From Corynebacterium mastitidis DSM 44356 (lineage in GTDB: Bacteria > Actinomycetota > Actinomycetes > Mycobacteriales > Mycobacteriaceae), in the NCBI RefSeq assembly GCF_000375365.1, contig NZ_AQXB01000007.1, positions 1-64,000 on the forward strand: a stretch of DNA of 64,000 bases. Reading direction: 5' to 3'. A model generated the notes under the pieces. That model saw nothing but the letters and a program-made list of their open reading frames with translations. It had not been told where the DNA came from and did no database searches. A program made the translations under genes and the position numbers. This document shows positions 19,301 to 26,007 of this stretch, piece by piece. Positions within the stretch are counted from its first letter, which is position 1. Every line of letters begins with the position of its first letter.

Positions 19301-22300
19301 GCGCAAAGTAGTCGATGGCCACGCCGAGCTCCGGGGAGTCCTCGCGGGGAATGATGAGTTCCAGGGGCGTCCGGGGTTCCCAGTCCTCCAGCGCCTCGCG
19401 CAATACTCCCCCGTGTTCCCCCATGACGGTGACCGTCACCGCCTCGTCGGAGGGGATCGCGCGCTGGGCGTCGTCCCCCGCCCGGACCACCCGCAGGGAC
19501 GGGCACCGGCTGGCCAGGTCCCGCGCCACCGCCGTGACCTCGGCTCGGGTGAATCCCTCCGCGGGGGCAGCCCCGGGCCCTTCCCCGCGGCGGCGCAGGA
19601 TCGCCGCGTAGACGGTCAGGGAGCGGACGGTTCCCCGGATTCCGTCGGCACCCAGTGCATAGGAGCGTTGGAGCGGGGACAGGGGAAACGCCTCCCCCTC
19701 GTCGGCGGGATCGACGGCCCCGGCGGGGGCGCTCGCGCGCCCGGCGCGCGGGTCCGGCGCAGGGGGCTGGGCGGCCGCGCACACTGCGGCGAAGTCCTCC
19801 AAGCGGGGGTGGGCGAACAGCTCCGCGGCGGTTACGCCCACTCCCCTGGCGCGCAGTTCCGCGCACGCCTCGGTGGCGGCGAGGCTGTCCCCGCCCAGCG
19901 CAAAGAAGTTCGCCTCGAGGCTCATCTCGCCGCTCATCTCGCCCGGCGCGTCGTTACCCAGGGCGCGCGCCCACGCCTCGCAGATCAGGGTCAGGGTCGC
20001 GGCGCGGTCGGGTCGCGGCGCCAGGCCCGGGTCCTCGTCCCCGATCCCGGCGATCGAGGCCACGTGGCGCGCGGCCCACGCGCGATCGAGCTTCCCGTTG
20101 GCCGTGAGCCCCACGGACTCGACCACCGCGATCTCCCTGGGCACCATGAACTCCGGGAGGCTCCTTTCGAGGTGGCCTCGCACCTCCTCCGGGGTCACCC
20201 GCGCCCCGGCGGCGGGAATGACGACCGCGGCCAGCGCGCGGTGCCCCGGCTCGGGGAGGGCGATGGCCTTGTCCACCCCGTCGACCTGGCACAGGTGGTG
20301 CTCCACGTCTCCGAGTTCCACGCGGTGCCCTCGGATCTTCACCTGATCGTCGCGGCGCCCGACGAAGAACAGCAGGTCATTCCCCTCCCCGGCCGTCTCC
20401 TCCGCAGCCCAGTAGCCGAGGTCGCCGGTGCGATACCAGCGCTGCGCGGGGGCGTTCCCCTGGCGCTGCCAGACGAACCTCTCCTCGGTCAGGTCATCCC
20501 TCCCGATGTACCCCTCAGCCAGGCTCCGCCCGCCGATCCACAGCTCGCCGGTCACGCCCGTCGGGCAGTCGCGGCCGTCCTCGTCCACGACGCGATATTC
20601 CTGTCCGGGGAGCGGGCGGCCGTAGGGCACCGAGGGCCACCCCTCGGGCAGGTCCGCGGGGCCGTCGAGGATGTACTCGTTGGACCAGATGCCGGCCTCC
20701 GTGGCGCCTCCCATGGCCACCACGCGGATCCCCTCGGCGATCGCCCGCAGGCGGCCGGGGAGGTCGAGCGGCACCCAGTCCCCCGAGACGAGGGCCAGCC
20801 GAAGCGGCAGGTGCTCCGCGCCCGCGGCCACGGCGAGCATGTCCGCCAGCGCGGGGGCGCTATTCCAGACGGTGACGCCGTGCCGCCGAATGAGCTCCGC
20901 CCAAGCGAAGGCGTCCCGACGATCGCCCTCTCCGATGCACACGAGGGCTCCGCCGGCTCCGAGGAGTCCGAAAATGTCAAAGACGCTGAGGTCGAAGTCC
21001 AGGGAGGAGACCGTCAGCACCCGGTCGGCGGGACCGATGGCGTGGCGCTCCACGACCGCGTCGATCGTGGTGGAGGCCGCCGCGTGGGAGACCACGACGC
21101 CCTTGGGGGTGCCGGTGGATCCCGAGGTGAAGATCACGTAGGCCGGGTCCTCGGGGGCGAGCGCCCTGGGAAGCACCTCCGGGGCGGCCTCGGCGTCGGG
21201 GCGCGGGGAGGACTCCTCGTAGACGGAGGGATCGACCCGCTCGATGACCGCAGCGGGCAGCGCCACGGACAGGATCGTGGAGAGCCGTTCCTGCGGCGCG
21301 TCCACGCTCACGGGGAGGTAGGTGGCGCCGAGGTACATCGCGGCCATCACCGCAGTCACCTGGTCGCGCCCCTTGGGCAGCCGGATGCCCACCACGTCCC
21401 CCGGCGCCACGGCGTCCGCGAGGGAGCGCGCCAGGGTCATCGCCGCGCGGTGAAGCTCCGCGTAGGTCAGCACGCCGCCTTCCGCCGGGTCGATCACGGC
21501 GACGGCCTCCGGGTCCAGCTCGACCCGCCGGAGGAAGGGCTCGTGGAGCAGACCGGCGGGGGCCGACGCATCGCGGCGAAGCGCCGCCCTGCGGTCCCGG
21601 ACCCGGGAGGGCAGGCGCACCACGTCGTCGATCATGAGGCCGGCGACGGCCTCGCCATCGTCGGGGTTCTGCTCGGCGGCGTCGGCGATGGCGGCGAGTC
21701 CCTCCACGACCGCATCGAACAATTCCTCGCCCACCTGCCGGGGGTAGGCGCCGCTACGGACGTCCAGGGCCACGTGCACCTCGTCCTCCACGATGCGAAG
21801 GACCTGGAGATCGCACAGCACCTGCGGCGTCACCGAGCCGGTGGCTGTCAGCGACCCAAAGACCTCCTCCACGCGGGGATCGCACAATACGGCCTCCCCG
21901 CCGCAGGTCAGAACCACCGGGAGGACGCCGGGGTGGCCCTCGCCACGGCGAAGGGCCTCGCCCAGCTCGTCGATGGAGTCCCTTCCGATGCCGATGCGCC
22001 GGCGAAGCTCCGCGGTGGCCTCCCGCGCGGCCTCTCCGAGCGTCCGGCCCGCCGCCGCGTCCGGGCGCACGACCCACGTCTGGGTGCGGTCGAGCACGTC
22101 GCGGGGGGTGGCGCGGTGATCGAGGCCCGGGACGACGATGCTCAGGGCGTCCCGGCCCGACCACAGACCCACGGCGTGACGGTACACCGCCAAGACGAGC
22201 CCGGGACGGGTGGAACCGCACACCTCGGCGGCGCGCCCGAGGGCCTCCCAGCGGTCCGCGGAGAACGTAGTCTCGCGGCGAATCACGCCGTGCCCAATCG

Positions 22301-23114
22301 TCTCCGCGCGCCCGAGGAGCCCCCCGAAGGTCGGCGGGGGCGGGAGGTGATCGTATTCCGCGGCGCGGTCGGGTTTGGGGCCCGCGGCGGGGGCGCGGCG
22401 CCGCCCCGCGCGCTCGTCGCGGGCGATGTCGGCGAAGGTGCGCACGCCGGGGCGCTGCTCGTCGCCGGCCTCGGCCCCGCCTGCGTAGGCCGCCGCGAGG
22501 TCGTTGAGGACGACGCCGACCCCGGCGAGGTCCGCGGCGACCAGGGACACCGCGACGTGAACGATCTCCGTGGTCTCCCCGCGCAGGATGTCTATCCATC
22601 CCAGCTCGCCAGCGCCGTAATGGGCGTGCCGCGCCAGGATCTCCGCTCGCCGCCCCGCACAGATCTCCTCGATGTACCCCGCACCTTCTGTGTCTTCTGC
22701 GTCCCCTGAGCCCGCAGCGCCCGCAGTGCGATCGTGGCGTGCATCGTCCACCGAGATCGTCAGGGGGAGGCCCGCGCCTCCCTCCTCGGCGGGGGTGATC
22801 TCCCGGTGCTCGCCGTCGAGGATCGCCGAGCGCATGACGGGGTGGCGGCGCAGCGTTGCCACGGCCGCGCGGAGTCGTTCTATGTCGAGGTGGTCTCCCC
22901 CGCCGACGTCACGGTGGAACTCGAAGAGGGCCATGCAGTCTACCCCGCCCAGGGGCTGTCCGGGCTCGCGTCCGCGCAGGTAGGCGCGTTGCGTCGCGGT
23001 GAGCGGACGCCGTTGCCCGTCACTCGTGGCGGGGTCCGATCCCCCGCAGAGGGCGTCGGTGTGCGCAGGGTCGACATCGTGGTTATCCAGTGATATCCGG
23101 GGTCGATTGATCAT
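10374..23114 (-). CDS. giant non-ribosomal peptide synthetase for a thiazoline-type metallophore
   Basis: 4246 residues. Approximate order: Cy1 35-475; A1 520-1010; PCP1 about 1070; Cy2 1140-1525; degenerate methyltransferase-like region 1545-1800; PCP2 about 1855; Cy3 1920-2335; PCP3 about 2380; Cy4 2430-2860; A2 2900-3815 with an inserted methyltransferase (VEIGGGVGG near 3585); PCP4 about 3870; thioesterase 3965-4235 (GYCMGG). Specificity residues read from A1 (D L F N L S M I W K) and A2 (D L F N L S L I W K) match the cysteine code of HMWP2/PchE/PchF. The four PCP serines (GGDSL) are intact. There is no aryl carrier domain, so it differs from yersiniabactin and pyochelin synthetases. The ATG has no ribosome site; a TATAGT box 8 nt upstream suggests a leaderless mRNA. 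Likely product: a multi-ring cysteine-derived chelator. Confidence 0.93.
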   Translation of the reverse strand: MINRPRISLDNHDVDPAHTDALCGGSDPATSDGQRRPLTATQRAYLRGREPGQPLGGVDCMALFEFHRDVGGGDHLDIERLRAAVATLRRHPVMRSAILDGEHREITPAEEGGAGLPLTISVDDARHDRTAGAAGSGDAEDTEGAGYIEEICAGRRAEILARHAHYGAGELGWIDILRGETTEIVHVAVSLVAADLAGVGVVLNDLAAAYAGGAEAGDEQRPGVRTFADIARDERAGRRRAPAAGPKPDRAAEYDHLPPPPTFGGLLGRAETIGHGVIRRETTFSADRWEALGRAAEVCGSTRPGLVLAVYRHAVGLWSGRDALSIVVPGLDHRATPRDVLDRTQTWVVRPDAAAGRTLGEAAREATAELRRRIGIGRDSIDELGEALRRGEGHPGVLPVVLTCGGEAVLCDPRVEEVFGSLTATGSVTPQVLCDLQVLRIVEDEVHVALDVRSGAYPRQVGEELFDAVVEGLAAIADAAEQNPDDGEAVAGLMIDDVVRLPSRVRDRRAALRRDASAPAGLLHEPFLRRVELDPEAVAVIDPAEGGVLTYAELHRAAMTLARSLADAVAPGDVVGIRLPKGRDQVTAVMAAMYLGATYLPVSVDAPQERLSTILSVALPAAVIERVDPSVYEESSPRPDAEAAPEVLPRALAPEDPAYVIFTSGSTGTPKGVVVSHAAASTTIDAVVERHAIGPADRVLTVSSLDFDLSVFDIFGLLGAGGALVCIGEGDRRDAFAWAELIRRHGVTVWNSAPALADMLAVAAGAEHLPLRLALVSGDWVPLDLPGRLRAIAEGIRVVAMGGATEAGIWSNEYILDGPADLPEGWPSVPYGRPLPGQEYRVVDEDGRDCPTGVTGELWIGGRSLAEGYIGRDDLTEERFVWQRQGNAPAQRWYRTGDLGYWAAEETAGEGNDLLFFVGRRDDQVKIRGHRVELGDVEHHLCQVDGVDKAIALPEPGHRALAAVVIPAAGARVTPEEVRGHLERSLPEFMVPREIAVVESVGLTANGKLDRAWAARHVASIAGIGDEDPGLAPRPDRAATLTLICEAWARALGNDAPGEMSGEMSLEANFFALGGDSLAATEACAELRARGVGVTAAELFAHPRLEDFAAVCAAAQPPAPDPRAGRASAPAGAVDPADEGEAFPLSPLQRSYALGADGIRGTVRSLTVYAAILRRRGEGPGAAPAEGFTRAEVTAVARDLASRCPSLRVVRAGDDAQRAIPSDEAVTVTVMGEHGGVLREALEDWEPRTPLELIIPREDSPELGVAIDYFALDGRSLAEIVGALSDALAGSHRELSGSIAEFAAFCRAAAPPSGVLLDSAPRPPRLPVIRIPERAVGFHSLRATVPASDLARRARRLGVTPSAYLLAEYGAVLAGESGLEDVGVVVPLIHRPAEAGAGRPPLLGCFSQLAVCRCRRSPDHRGVQDQLVEGMAGLTPAPVSEGRRGAYPAVFTSVLGYDSAALSGAGGGSGAVVEPVWSLTRTPGVLIDCQVCALGADRGLVELRWDIPRGVLDEPRLSSMFERFAQAVGATVAEASPPRGAAPGIGMASGLLEAVTRELDARGADVVPWARPIVAAWRRFVSEGPEGTGLRDAPVSWSERDARYLADVVCGKARRYSLLEHPVLSPRELVSVEPAVIRAMDVVRQRIALSPGASVVEIGFGADPSLSPGRGSWTVVEPDDRIADLATVEGRTCVGGVEELEGPADLVLACGTLHRDPRLPAALASVPLGAEAEVHLVEARRMTAASLLSAAVLNPAMLRGDLAVSDAEQLLGLLRDRGLALRYLEAEDDHTLVLRAAPGEGTTVPAVAAPVPDQAGEGDAPRSPAASLEEIWRRHLPDLDAVPSPLPGDTDFFHRGGDSLIATRVVADLHAAGHEGVRAVDLFNEPTFGGFLERWSRTDSARRTAKPEAEPTREAPRVPLDRWPLTRVQRAYLAGENPDQLLGGVPARCWFLFDSPRLDVDRLRAAVRAVAERHPALRALLDRPGEAFVIQPPRDAPPILSEVPDAELAVRGYAPDHRETGPLALFADGRRLGISMSNLLLDGASMMLVMEDLSRAYEDPGAVRKMGEGAATLAEYLARRPWLVEESAPVPTAAGMLAPGDLASKVGRVLAAAPPAPLVPPAADVLSLNNPRMERVSADLPADRWKAACARWAELRVTPAAGVLAAFARVLADETHSDSLTINVTRFDRDLTAPGIPEVAGDFTALSLVSLRGLRSGALAGTAAEAQAELARAGEPERDTLRVAARAVRATGNPAAGLFPVVFTCGLGLSGGPNRNRAFAEQSFGTRVAAGSTTPQVVLDLQVADDRDGLHLTADYLTQLLPEARVQRIVDRTVEALIGGTESPRGPGETPDPIAEAWASALGIPASSLTEETNFFREGGDSLRATEVVRRLRDRGMRVSLRSLLARPTLGDFRSELTPEGPGHKDEGDEWFDLTDVQASYLLGRSSAYRDGGIACQGYAEFAVDVSLLASARGEYPERYPARKLVAAVTEAWSRVVSLHPMLRAVIDREGRQRIDRRAEVPLRVIEVPGEAGAAEAVRADVRRELCEKNYPIGQAPMLDAVLTLGHGDPVFHLSVDLIITDYVGIRTVVADLDRCLAEPGSPPPAPEASFRDWIEERARRRRTPEGRAAIERDRAWWRDRLGDLPPALVFSPDAAGADPTGDAGTTRRSLALDEAEWNRFCEAAADAGVTPSALVLGMFMAVARRYADLDLAEQDRALVTVTTVDRAEGPGDLSRVVGDFTSTVLVDAPLEADPRKNALGVQGCLMDALEHPEYPGVRVLRDLRAAGGECRGSVPVVFTSTVGVRAEEEPRVLRLVPYSAISKTPQVLLDVQLSPVGEGVTLDWDSRDGGFHPDVLDQAFEDFRIAVKGTAATGEAAALPPRTPAPAGRALTLAEASGDPADAFLHGPFLRRVLEDPDAPAVLHEGRSVSRGELYAEAVRIARTLPEGEGPVVVAEEPGVAQIASQLAALLTGRPFVPVDPHWPEVRRRSVADVLRRAAGEFAGASAHVRGEPVELPTADAAPEQAPAWEEARGALREALAGGLARPVVGARSGAGAVTPGDLAYVIFTSGSTGTPKGVAVTHSQVRATLDDMHGRLDLGPRDRVLAVSRPSFDLAIFNVFGLLGAGGAVVIPACGTTPDPETWERDIREYDVTVWNSVPAQLTILLDRCADAAAPSARPLPLRRVLVSGDRVPADQPARLWEAAPGAEFLALGGATEGSIWSIAHRCDPTDAGGPIPYGRALSGQAVWVLNRDGEAAAPGQRGEIAIAGAGVAVGYLGSDEAGRRAFGVEEATGERRYLTGDAGVCRRDGVIFFGGRLGDGQVKIRGHRIEIGDVENAVRSVEGIADALVAAGPPSNAGAQELVAVVVPERRPIGEVDPLAERLRLLHERIRVDGAAAEAFRRIRDLAVDAARDAMAAQVARARDAVVSQRHPRDDRGVTAVELAAALGAEGRAGLIARWLDELRPAGRITVDDGAVTSVVAPDSPAAREDRWAEIRRLDREIGYGSVQLEYLRRCLDSLPGLLDGSVDPLSLLFPEGDTDVARAAYGGNMLSSYLNAVCAEVVAHRVGAATDERPCRIVEIGGGVGGTTADILAALDGVPSSRWDYLFTDVSRYFTDLAAREWPALRTGLLDINRPAAGQGVPDGSADVVVCANVLHNARDIRAAVEAVFRMLAPGGVATIIDSTATNAPLMASMEFKEGLTGATDARARTGSPFFALAEWREALDASPLETVAVMPPAGDVLERGAQHVFVLRRPDGGEASPRAAAAPTPEAVREAVARLVPEYMVPRRVMVVDALPMTPNGKHDRSAVVGLAGVGERAAREATPGAPAAPAPRRGGRDAVERAWREVLDLPSTEALPGDADFHELGGDSLLLARCIGQMRRDLGGDLPSWDETLRAIVADPTPDGCRRALGVATPGDAPAPDAPPAPPGRASAAAPDPAPPRITSLVAGSGPVTVLIHDGSGTLGPYGHLVEELRSRGAGAVLGIERSPGDAYLETDAGILFHELTERYSDALLDALGSTEEPVSVVGYCMGGLLAVGIADRLAACGFEAEATVVSSYRMPFIVTDPRLLDFSFARLLRARPQDMGLGVDEELLGSAICSAREAGVADITAEALDRHADPRLRAQLREAPSGSADRLAAFLAVHPEWDRESLASLREVYVHSLAAVVAYSEPPVAVPVRFLRQRGALSFLPGLREDMTSFWREHCLGELEVVDVDGDHFSCLDPRHVAAIADLMYRPKEIS

Positions 23115-23128
23115 GATCGTTCACTATA
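23115..23128 (-). promoter_or_regulatory. -10 box giving a leaderless NRPS transcript
   Basis: Reading leftward, TATAGT (23128-23123) is followed by 8 bases and then the NRPS ATG at 23114. There is no purine-rich ribosome site, and an in-frame stop lies just upstream of the ATG. Transcription would start at or within 1-2 nt of the ATG. Leaderless mRNAs are common in corynebacteria. Confidence 0.6.
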
Positions 23129-23138
23129 CATCACTATT

Positions 23139-23157
23139 GATAATGATTACCATTATT
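23139..23157. promoter_or_regulatory. Fur/Zur-like operator over the NRPS promoter
   Basis: GATAATGATTACCATTATT agrees with the classical 19-bp Fur consensus GATAATGATAATCATTATC at 16 positions by my count, and has ATAATG/CATTAT arms. It covers the expected -35 region of the NRPS promoter, so binding would repress. In corynebacteria iron control is usually by DtxR, while the Fur-family member present is typically the zinc sensor Zur. A Zur site is therefore the more likely reading. Confidence 0.55.
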
Positions 23158-23197
23158 AGTTAATCTCTCGACCTTTTCGACGGGTGAGTTAGAAAAC

Positions 23198-23209
23198 GCT
23201 TAGCTAAGC
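23198..23209. promoter_or_regulatory. short palindrome in the divergent promoter region
   Basis: GCTTAGCTAAGC is a perfect 12-bp palindrome between the Fur/Zur-like and DtxR-like boxes. Together with the upstream TTAG at 23189 it makes a second, weaker DtxR-like 19-mer (about 12 of 19 matches). It may be an auxiliary operator or chance. Confidence 0.3.
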
Positions 23210-23219
23210 ACATGGCACA

Positions 23220-23238
23220 TTAGGCCACCCTAGCCTAT
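23220..23238. promoter_or_regulatory. DtxR-like iron box upstream of the exporter gene
   Basis: TTAGGCCACCCTAGCCTAT matches the 19-bp DtxR consensus TTAGGTTAGCCTAACCTAA at 14 positions by my count, including both outer half-sites. A plausible -10 (TACTAT, 23259-23264) lies downstream on the plus strand, which puts the box over the -35 region of the exporter promoter. Iron-bound DtxR would thus repress the exporter and perhaps the divergent NRPS. Confidence 0.6.
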
Positions 23239-23357
23239 CCAGCCACACCACGATAGTGTACTATTCAGTCTATTGAACTTTTTGTCCATGGGGAATATCA
23301 CCCTCCCCACCCCCGATTTTCACCCCCATCTTCGTCCCCCTATCCGAAGGACTTCTC

Positions 23358-24833
23358 ATGAAAGCAGGCCTGACCACTGCCGTGGTCGCACTGTCCGCCG
23401 CGGTCATGACCCTCGACATGACCGTCGTCACGATCGCCCTCCCGGACATCGGTCGCGATCTCGACGCCGGGCTCCAGGACTCGCAATGGATCGTCAACGG
23501 CTACGTCCTCATCTTCGCCTCCCTCCTGCTCGGCTGTGGGGCCCTCTGCGACCGCGTGCCCCGCCGCCCCTTGTTCATCGGCGGCCACACCCTCTTCGGC
23601 CTGGCCTCCCTGCTCTGTGCCCTCGCGCCAAGCTCGGGCTGGCTCATCGCGGGCCGGGTGATCCAGGCGCTCGGCGCAACCCTCGTCTTTGCCACCTGCA
23701 TGCCCATCCTCGCGGATACCCACGAGGGCGACGAGAGGGGACGGGCCCGCGCCGTCGGCGCGTTCACGGCCGCCGGGGCTGCGGCCGCCGCATTGGGGCC
23801 GCTGGTGGGCGGCGTGCTCGTGGGCGGCGGGGGATGGCGCTGGATCTTCGTGGTGAACCTCCCCGTGAGCGCGGTGGCCATCGCCGCGATGCTGGCGGCG
23901 GGGCGGGGAGCCCCCGAGCCGCAGCGGCGCAGCGGCTCCCCCGACTGGCTCTCCACCGCCCTCGTGGCCATCGGCGTGTTCACCCTCAACTACGCCCTGG
24001 TCACAGGCCCGACCTCCGGGTGGGGCTCCCCCTCGGTGCTCGCGGCAATCGTCGCAGCCGCCATCCTGCTCCTCTGCTTTGCGCGCCTCCAGCTCCGCCA
24101 TGGCCGCGATGCGCTGCTGGACCTCCACCTGTTCCGGATCCCAACCTTCTCCGCTGCGATGCTCCTTTCCTTCACGGGCCGCCTGGTGACCTTCGGCCTG
24201 CTGCCATACCTCATCTTCTGGCTCTCCGGGCGGCAGCACCTCTCGCCGGTACAGGTGGGGTTCGTCCTCCTGGCGCTCGCCCTGCCGATGGTCGTCATCG
24301 CCGCCCCTTCCTCCGCCCTCGGCCACGGCAACCACGTCAACCTCGTCACCGGCGGAGCCATGTCGGTGACGGCAATCGGGCTGCTGTGGCTGGGACTGGC
24401 CTTGGGGCCGGATGCCACCTGGGCCCGCGCCCTCGGCCCCCTGTTCGTCATCGGCATCGGCTCGGGCGCGGCGATGCCTCACATGATGAACCTCGCCCTC
24501 GCCGTGGTTCCCGCCTCCCGTGCGGGGGCCACTACGGGCGCGGCGAACACCGCGTTCCCCCTGGGTACCGCCACCGGAGTCGCCGTGTTCGGCGCCCTCC
24601 TCTCCACCCGGGTGAATGCCCTCCCGTGGGCCCCCGCCCCCGCCCGGGAGGCCATCGCCTCGGGCCGCTTCGAGCTGCTGGGGCAGATGTTCCCCTCCTC
24701 CCTGGTCGAGGAGGCCATCGCCGCCTTCACCAGCGGTCTCTCGCTCATCTGCTTCACCGGAACGGCCCTCGCCGCGCTGTGCGCGGTCGTCTGCTTCACC
24801 GCGATCCACAGCCAGGACCGCCGGGAGGACTGA
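23358..24833 (+). CDS. DHA2-family (14-helix) MFS exporter, probable metallophore efflux pump
   Basis: 491 residues with about 14 hydrophobic helices. The N-terminal MTLDMTVVTIALPDIGRDL segment matches the first helix motif of DHA2 drug:proton antiporters, and the GAxxDRxxRRP loop (CGALCDRVPRRP) follows helix 2. The ATG at 23358 has a GAAGGA site 6 nt upstream. The gene is divergent from the NRPS and shares its control region, including the DtxR-like box. This fits secretion of the newly made siderophore rather than drug efflux. A hairpin follows the stop. The pump class is certain; the substrate is inferred from position. Confidence 0.85.
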   Translation: MKAGLTTAVVALSAAVMTLDMTVVTIALPDIGRDLDAGLQDSQWIVNGYVLIFASLLLGCGALCDRVPRRPLFIGGHTLFGLASLLCALAPSSGWLIAGRVIQALGATLVFATCMPILADTHEGDERGRARAVGAFTAAGAAAAALGPLVGGVLVGGGGWRWIFVVNLPVSAVAIAAMLAAGRGAPEPQRRSGSPDWLSTALVAIGVFTLNYALVTGPTSGWGSPSVLAAIVAAAILLLCFARLQLRHGRDALLDLHLFRIPTFSAAMLLSFTGRLVTFGLLPYLIFWLSGRQHLSPVQVGFVLLALALPMVVIAAPSSALGHGNHVNLVTGGAMSVTAIGLLWLGLALGPDATWARALGPLFVIGIGSGAAMPHMMNLALAVVPASRAGATTGAANTAFPLGTATGVAVFGALLSTRVNALPWAPAPAREAIASGRFELLGQMFPSSLVEEAIAAFTSGLSLICFTGTALAALCAVVCFTAIHSQDRRED

Positions 24834-24835
24834 GG

Positions 24836-24862
24836 GCGGCCCGATGCCGTGGCGTCGGCCGC
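24836..24862 (+). terminator. hairpin after the exporter gene
   Basis: GCGGCC and GGCCGC arms, extended by GATGCC/GGCGTC with one bulged C, begin 2 nt past the exporter stop. No T-run is present, so efficiency is uncertain. Confidence 0.4.
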
Positions 24863-25182
24863 GCGGGGAGGCGTGCGGGGAGCCGCTGATCGCGGCGAGT
24901 GCTCCGGCCGCGCGGTTCCGAGGACGCGCCTCAACATCGAGCCGGGGCAGCGCGCGGCGGGCTTCACCCTCCGGCCCGGTGAGGGCCACAACCGACCGAC
25001 GCCGGGAGCACTGCCCCTCCCCCACGCGCCCCGTCCGGCACTCAAAACCCCAAGCACCAGGGGCGCAGGGCACGCCCCTCCCCCGCGCCATCGCGCTCAA
25101 CTCCTGCGGGGGTACAAAGCAGCCAAAGTCTATAATCAATGCAAGGATCTCTTCTCATGGCTGCTGGCGGTAGGAGGCCCCG
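24863..25182. other. non-coding spacer before the PTS remnant
   Basis: About 320 GC-rich bases in which I see no convincing gene on either strand. The only recognisable elements are at its right end: a TATAAT hexamer at 25131-25136 that could be the promoter of the decayed PTS operon, and the TAGGAGG ribosome site at 25171-25177. Confidence 0.5.
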
Positions 25183-25995
25183 ATGTCCATGCTCAACGAC
25201 CTACTCCCACCCGGCGCCGTGAACCTACACGGCGAGGCGCAGGACTGGCGCGCCGCCCTCAACCTCGCCGGTGGCCTGCTCGAGGAGGCGGGAAAGATCA
25301 CCCCCGGCTAGACCGCGGCTATGGTGCAATCGGTGGAGGACCACGGCCCCTACATCGTGGTGGCCCCGGGGTTCGCGCTTGCCCACGCGCGCTCCTCGGA
25401 GGCGGTCAGGCAAACAGCGATCTCCTGGGTGCGCCTGAACAACCCGGTGCCGTTTGGTAGTAAGGCCCACGACCCTGTGGGCCTCGTCGTGGCGCTGGCC
25501 GCCCGGGATTCCTCGGCGCACCTGCAGACGATGAAGGAGCTGGCCGCCCTGCTCGGCAACCCGCAGGTGCGCGCGCAGCTCGACGCCCTGGGCACCGAGG
25601 AGGAGCTGCGTAGGATACTCCGGGACGGCACCGCGAGACCCCGGAAGAGCGAGGCCTCATGTGCGTCCGCCCCTGCCGTTACGGGGCGGCGAGGGGATTC
25701 CGTGCCCTCGAAGGGCAAGATCTATACCGTGTGCGGCAACGGCCTGGGTACCTCACTGTTCCTAAAGAACACCCTGGAGCAGGTGCTCGACGCCTGGGGC
25801 TGGGGGCCGTTTCTCACCGTGGAGGCCACGGACACGATCTCCGCCAAGGGCCGGGCGCAGGAGGCGGACTTCCTGCTGACCTCCGGCGCCATCGCCGCGA
25901 CGCTCGGCGACGTCGGCGTGCCCGTGCGCGTGATCGAGGACTTCACCTCCGCCCCCGAAATTGACGCCGCCCTGCGCGATCTCTACGACATCTAA
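25183..25995 (+). pseudogene. ascorbate-type PTS EIIA-EIIB fusion gene, broken by an amber stop
   Basis: The frame starts at an ATG 5 nt after a TAGGAGG site and should encode about 270 residues: EIIA (UlaC/SgaA type) then EIIB (UlaB/SgaB type). The EIIA phospho-His region is GFALAHARS; the EIIB phospho-Cys loop is TVCGNGLGTSLF. Codon 43 (25309-25311) is TAG, where a Tyr codon is expected (ITPGY-type context), so the protein is cut before either active site. Reinitiation at the ATG at 25321 would still give the two active-site regions but lacks the EIIA N-terminus. The adjacent IIC gene is also broken, so decay is likelier than a sequencing error. Confidence 0.8.
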
Positions 25996-26007
25996 GGAAC
26001 ATCGATC

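Noticed and set aside
15396..22709. Very long open reading frames antisense to the NRPS gene (over 1000 codons)
   Set aside because: They mirror the GC-rich codon positions of the NRPS, have His/Gly/Arg-rich unnatural composition and no ribosome sites or domains.
23340..25139. 599-codon leftward frame antisense to the exporter gene
   Set aside because: Low-complexity Arg/Gly/Glu sequence without domains; exporter on the plus strand is clearly the real gene.
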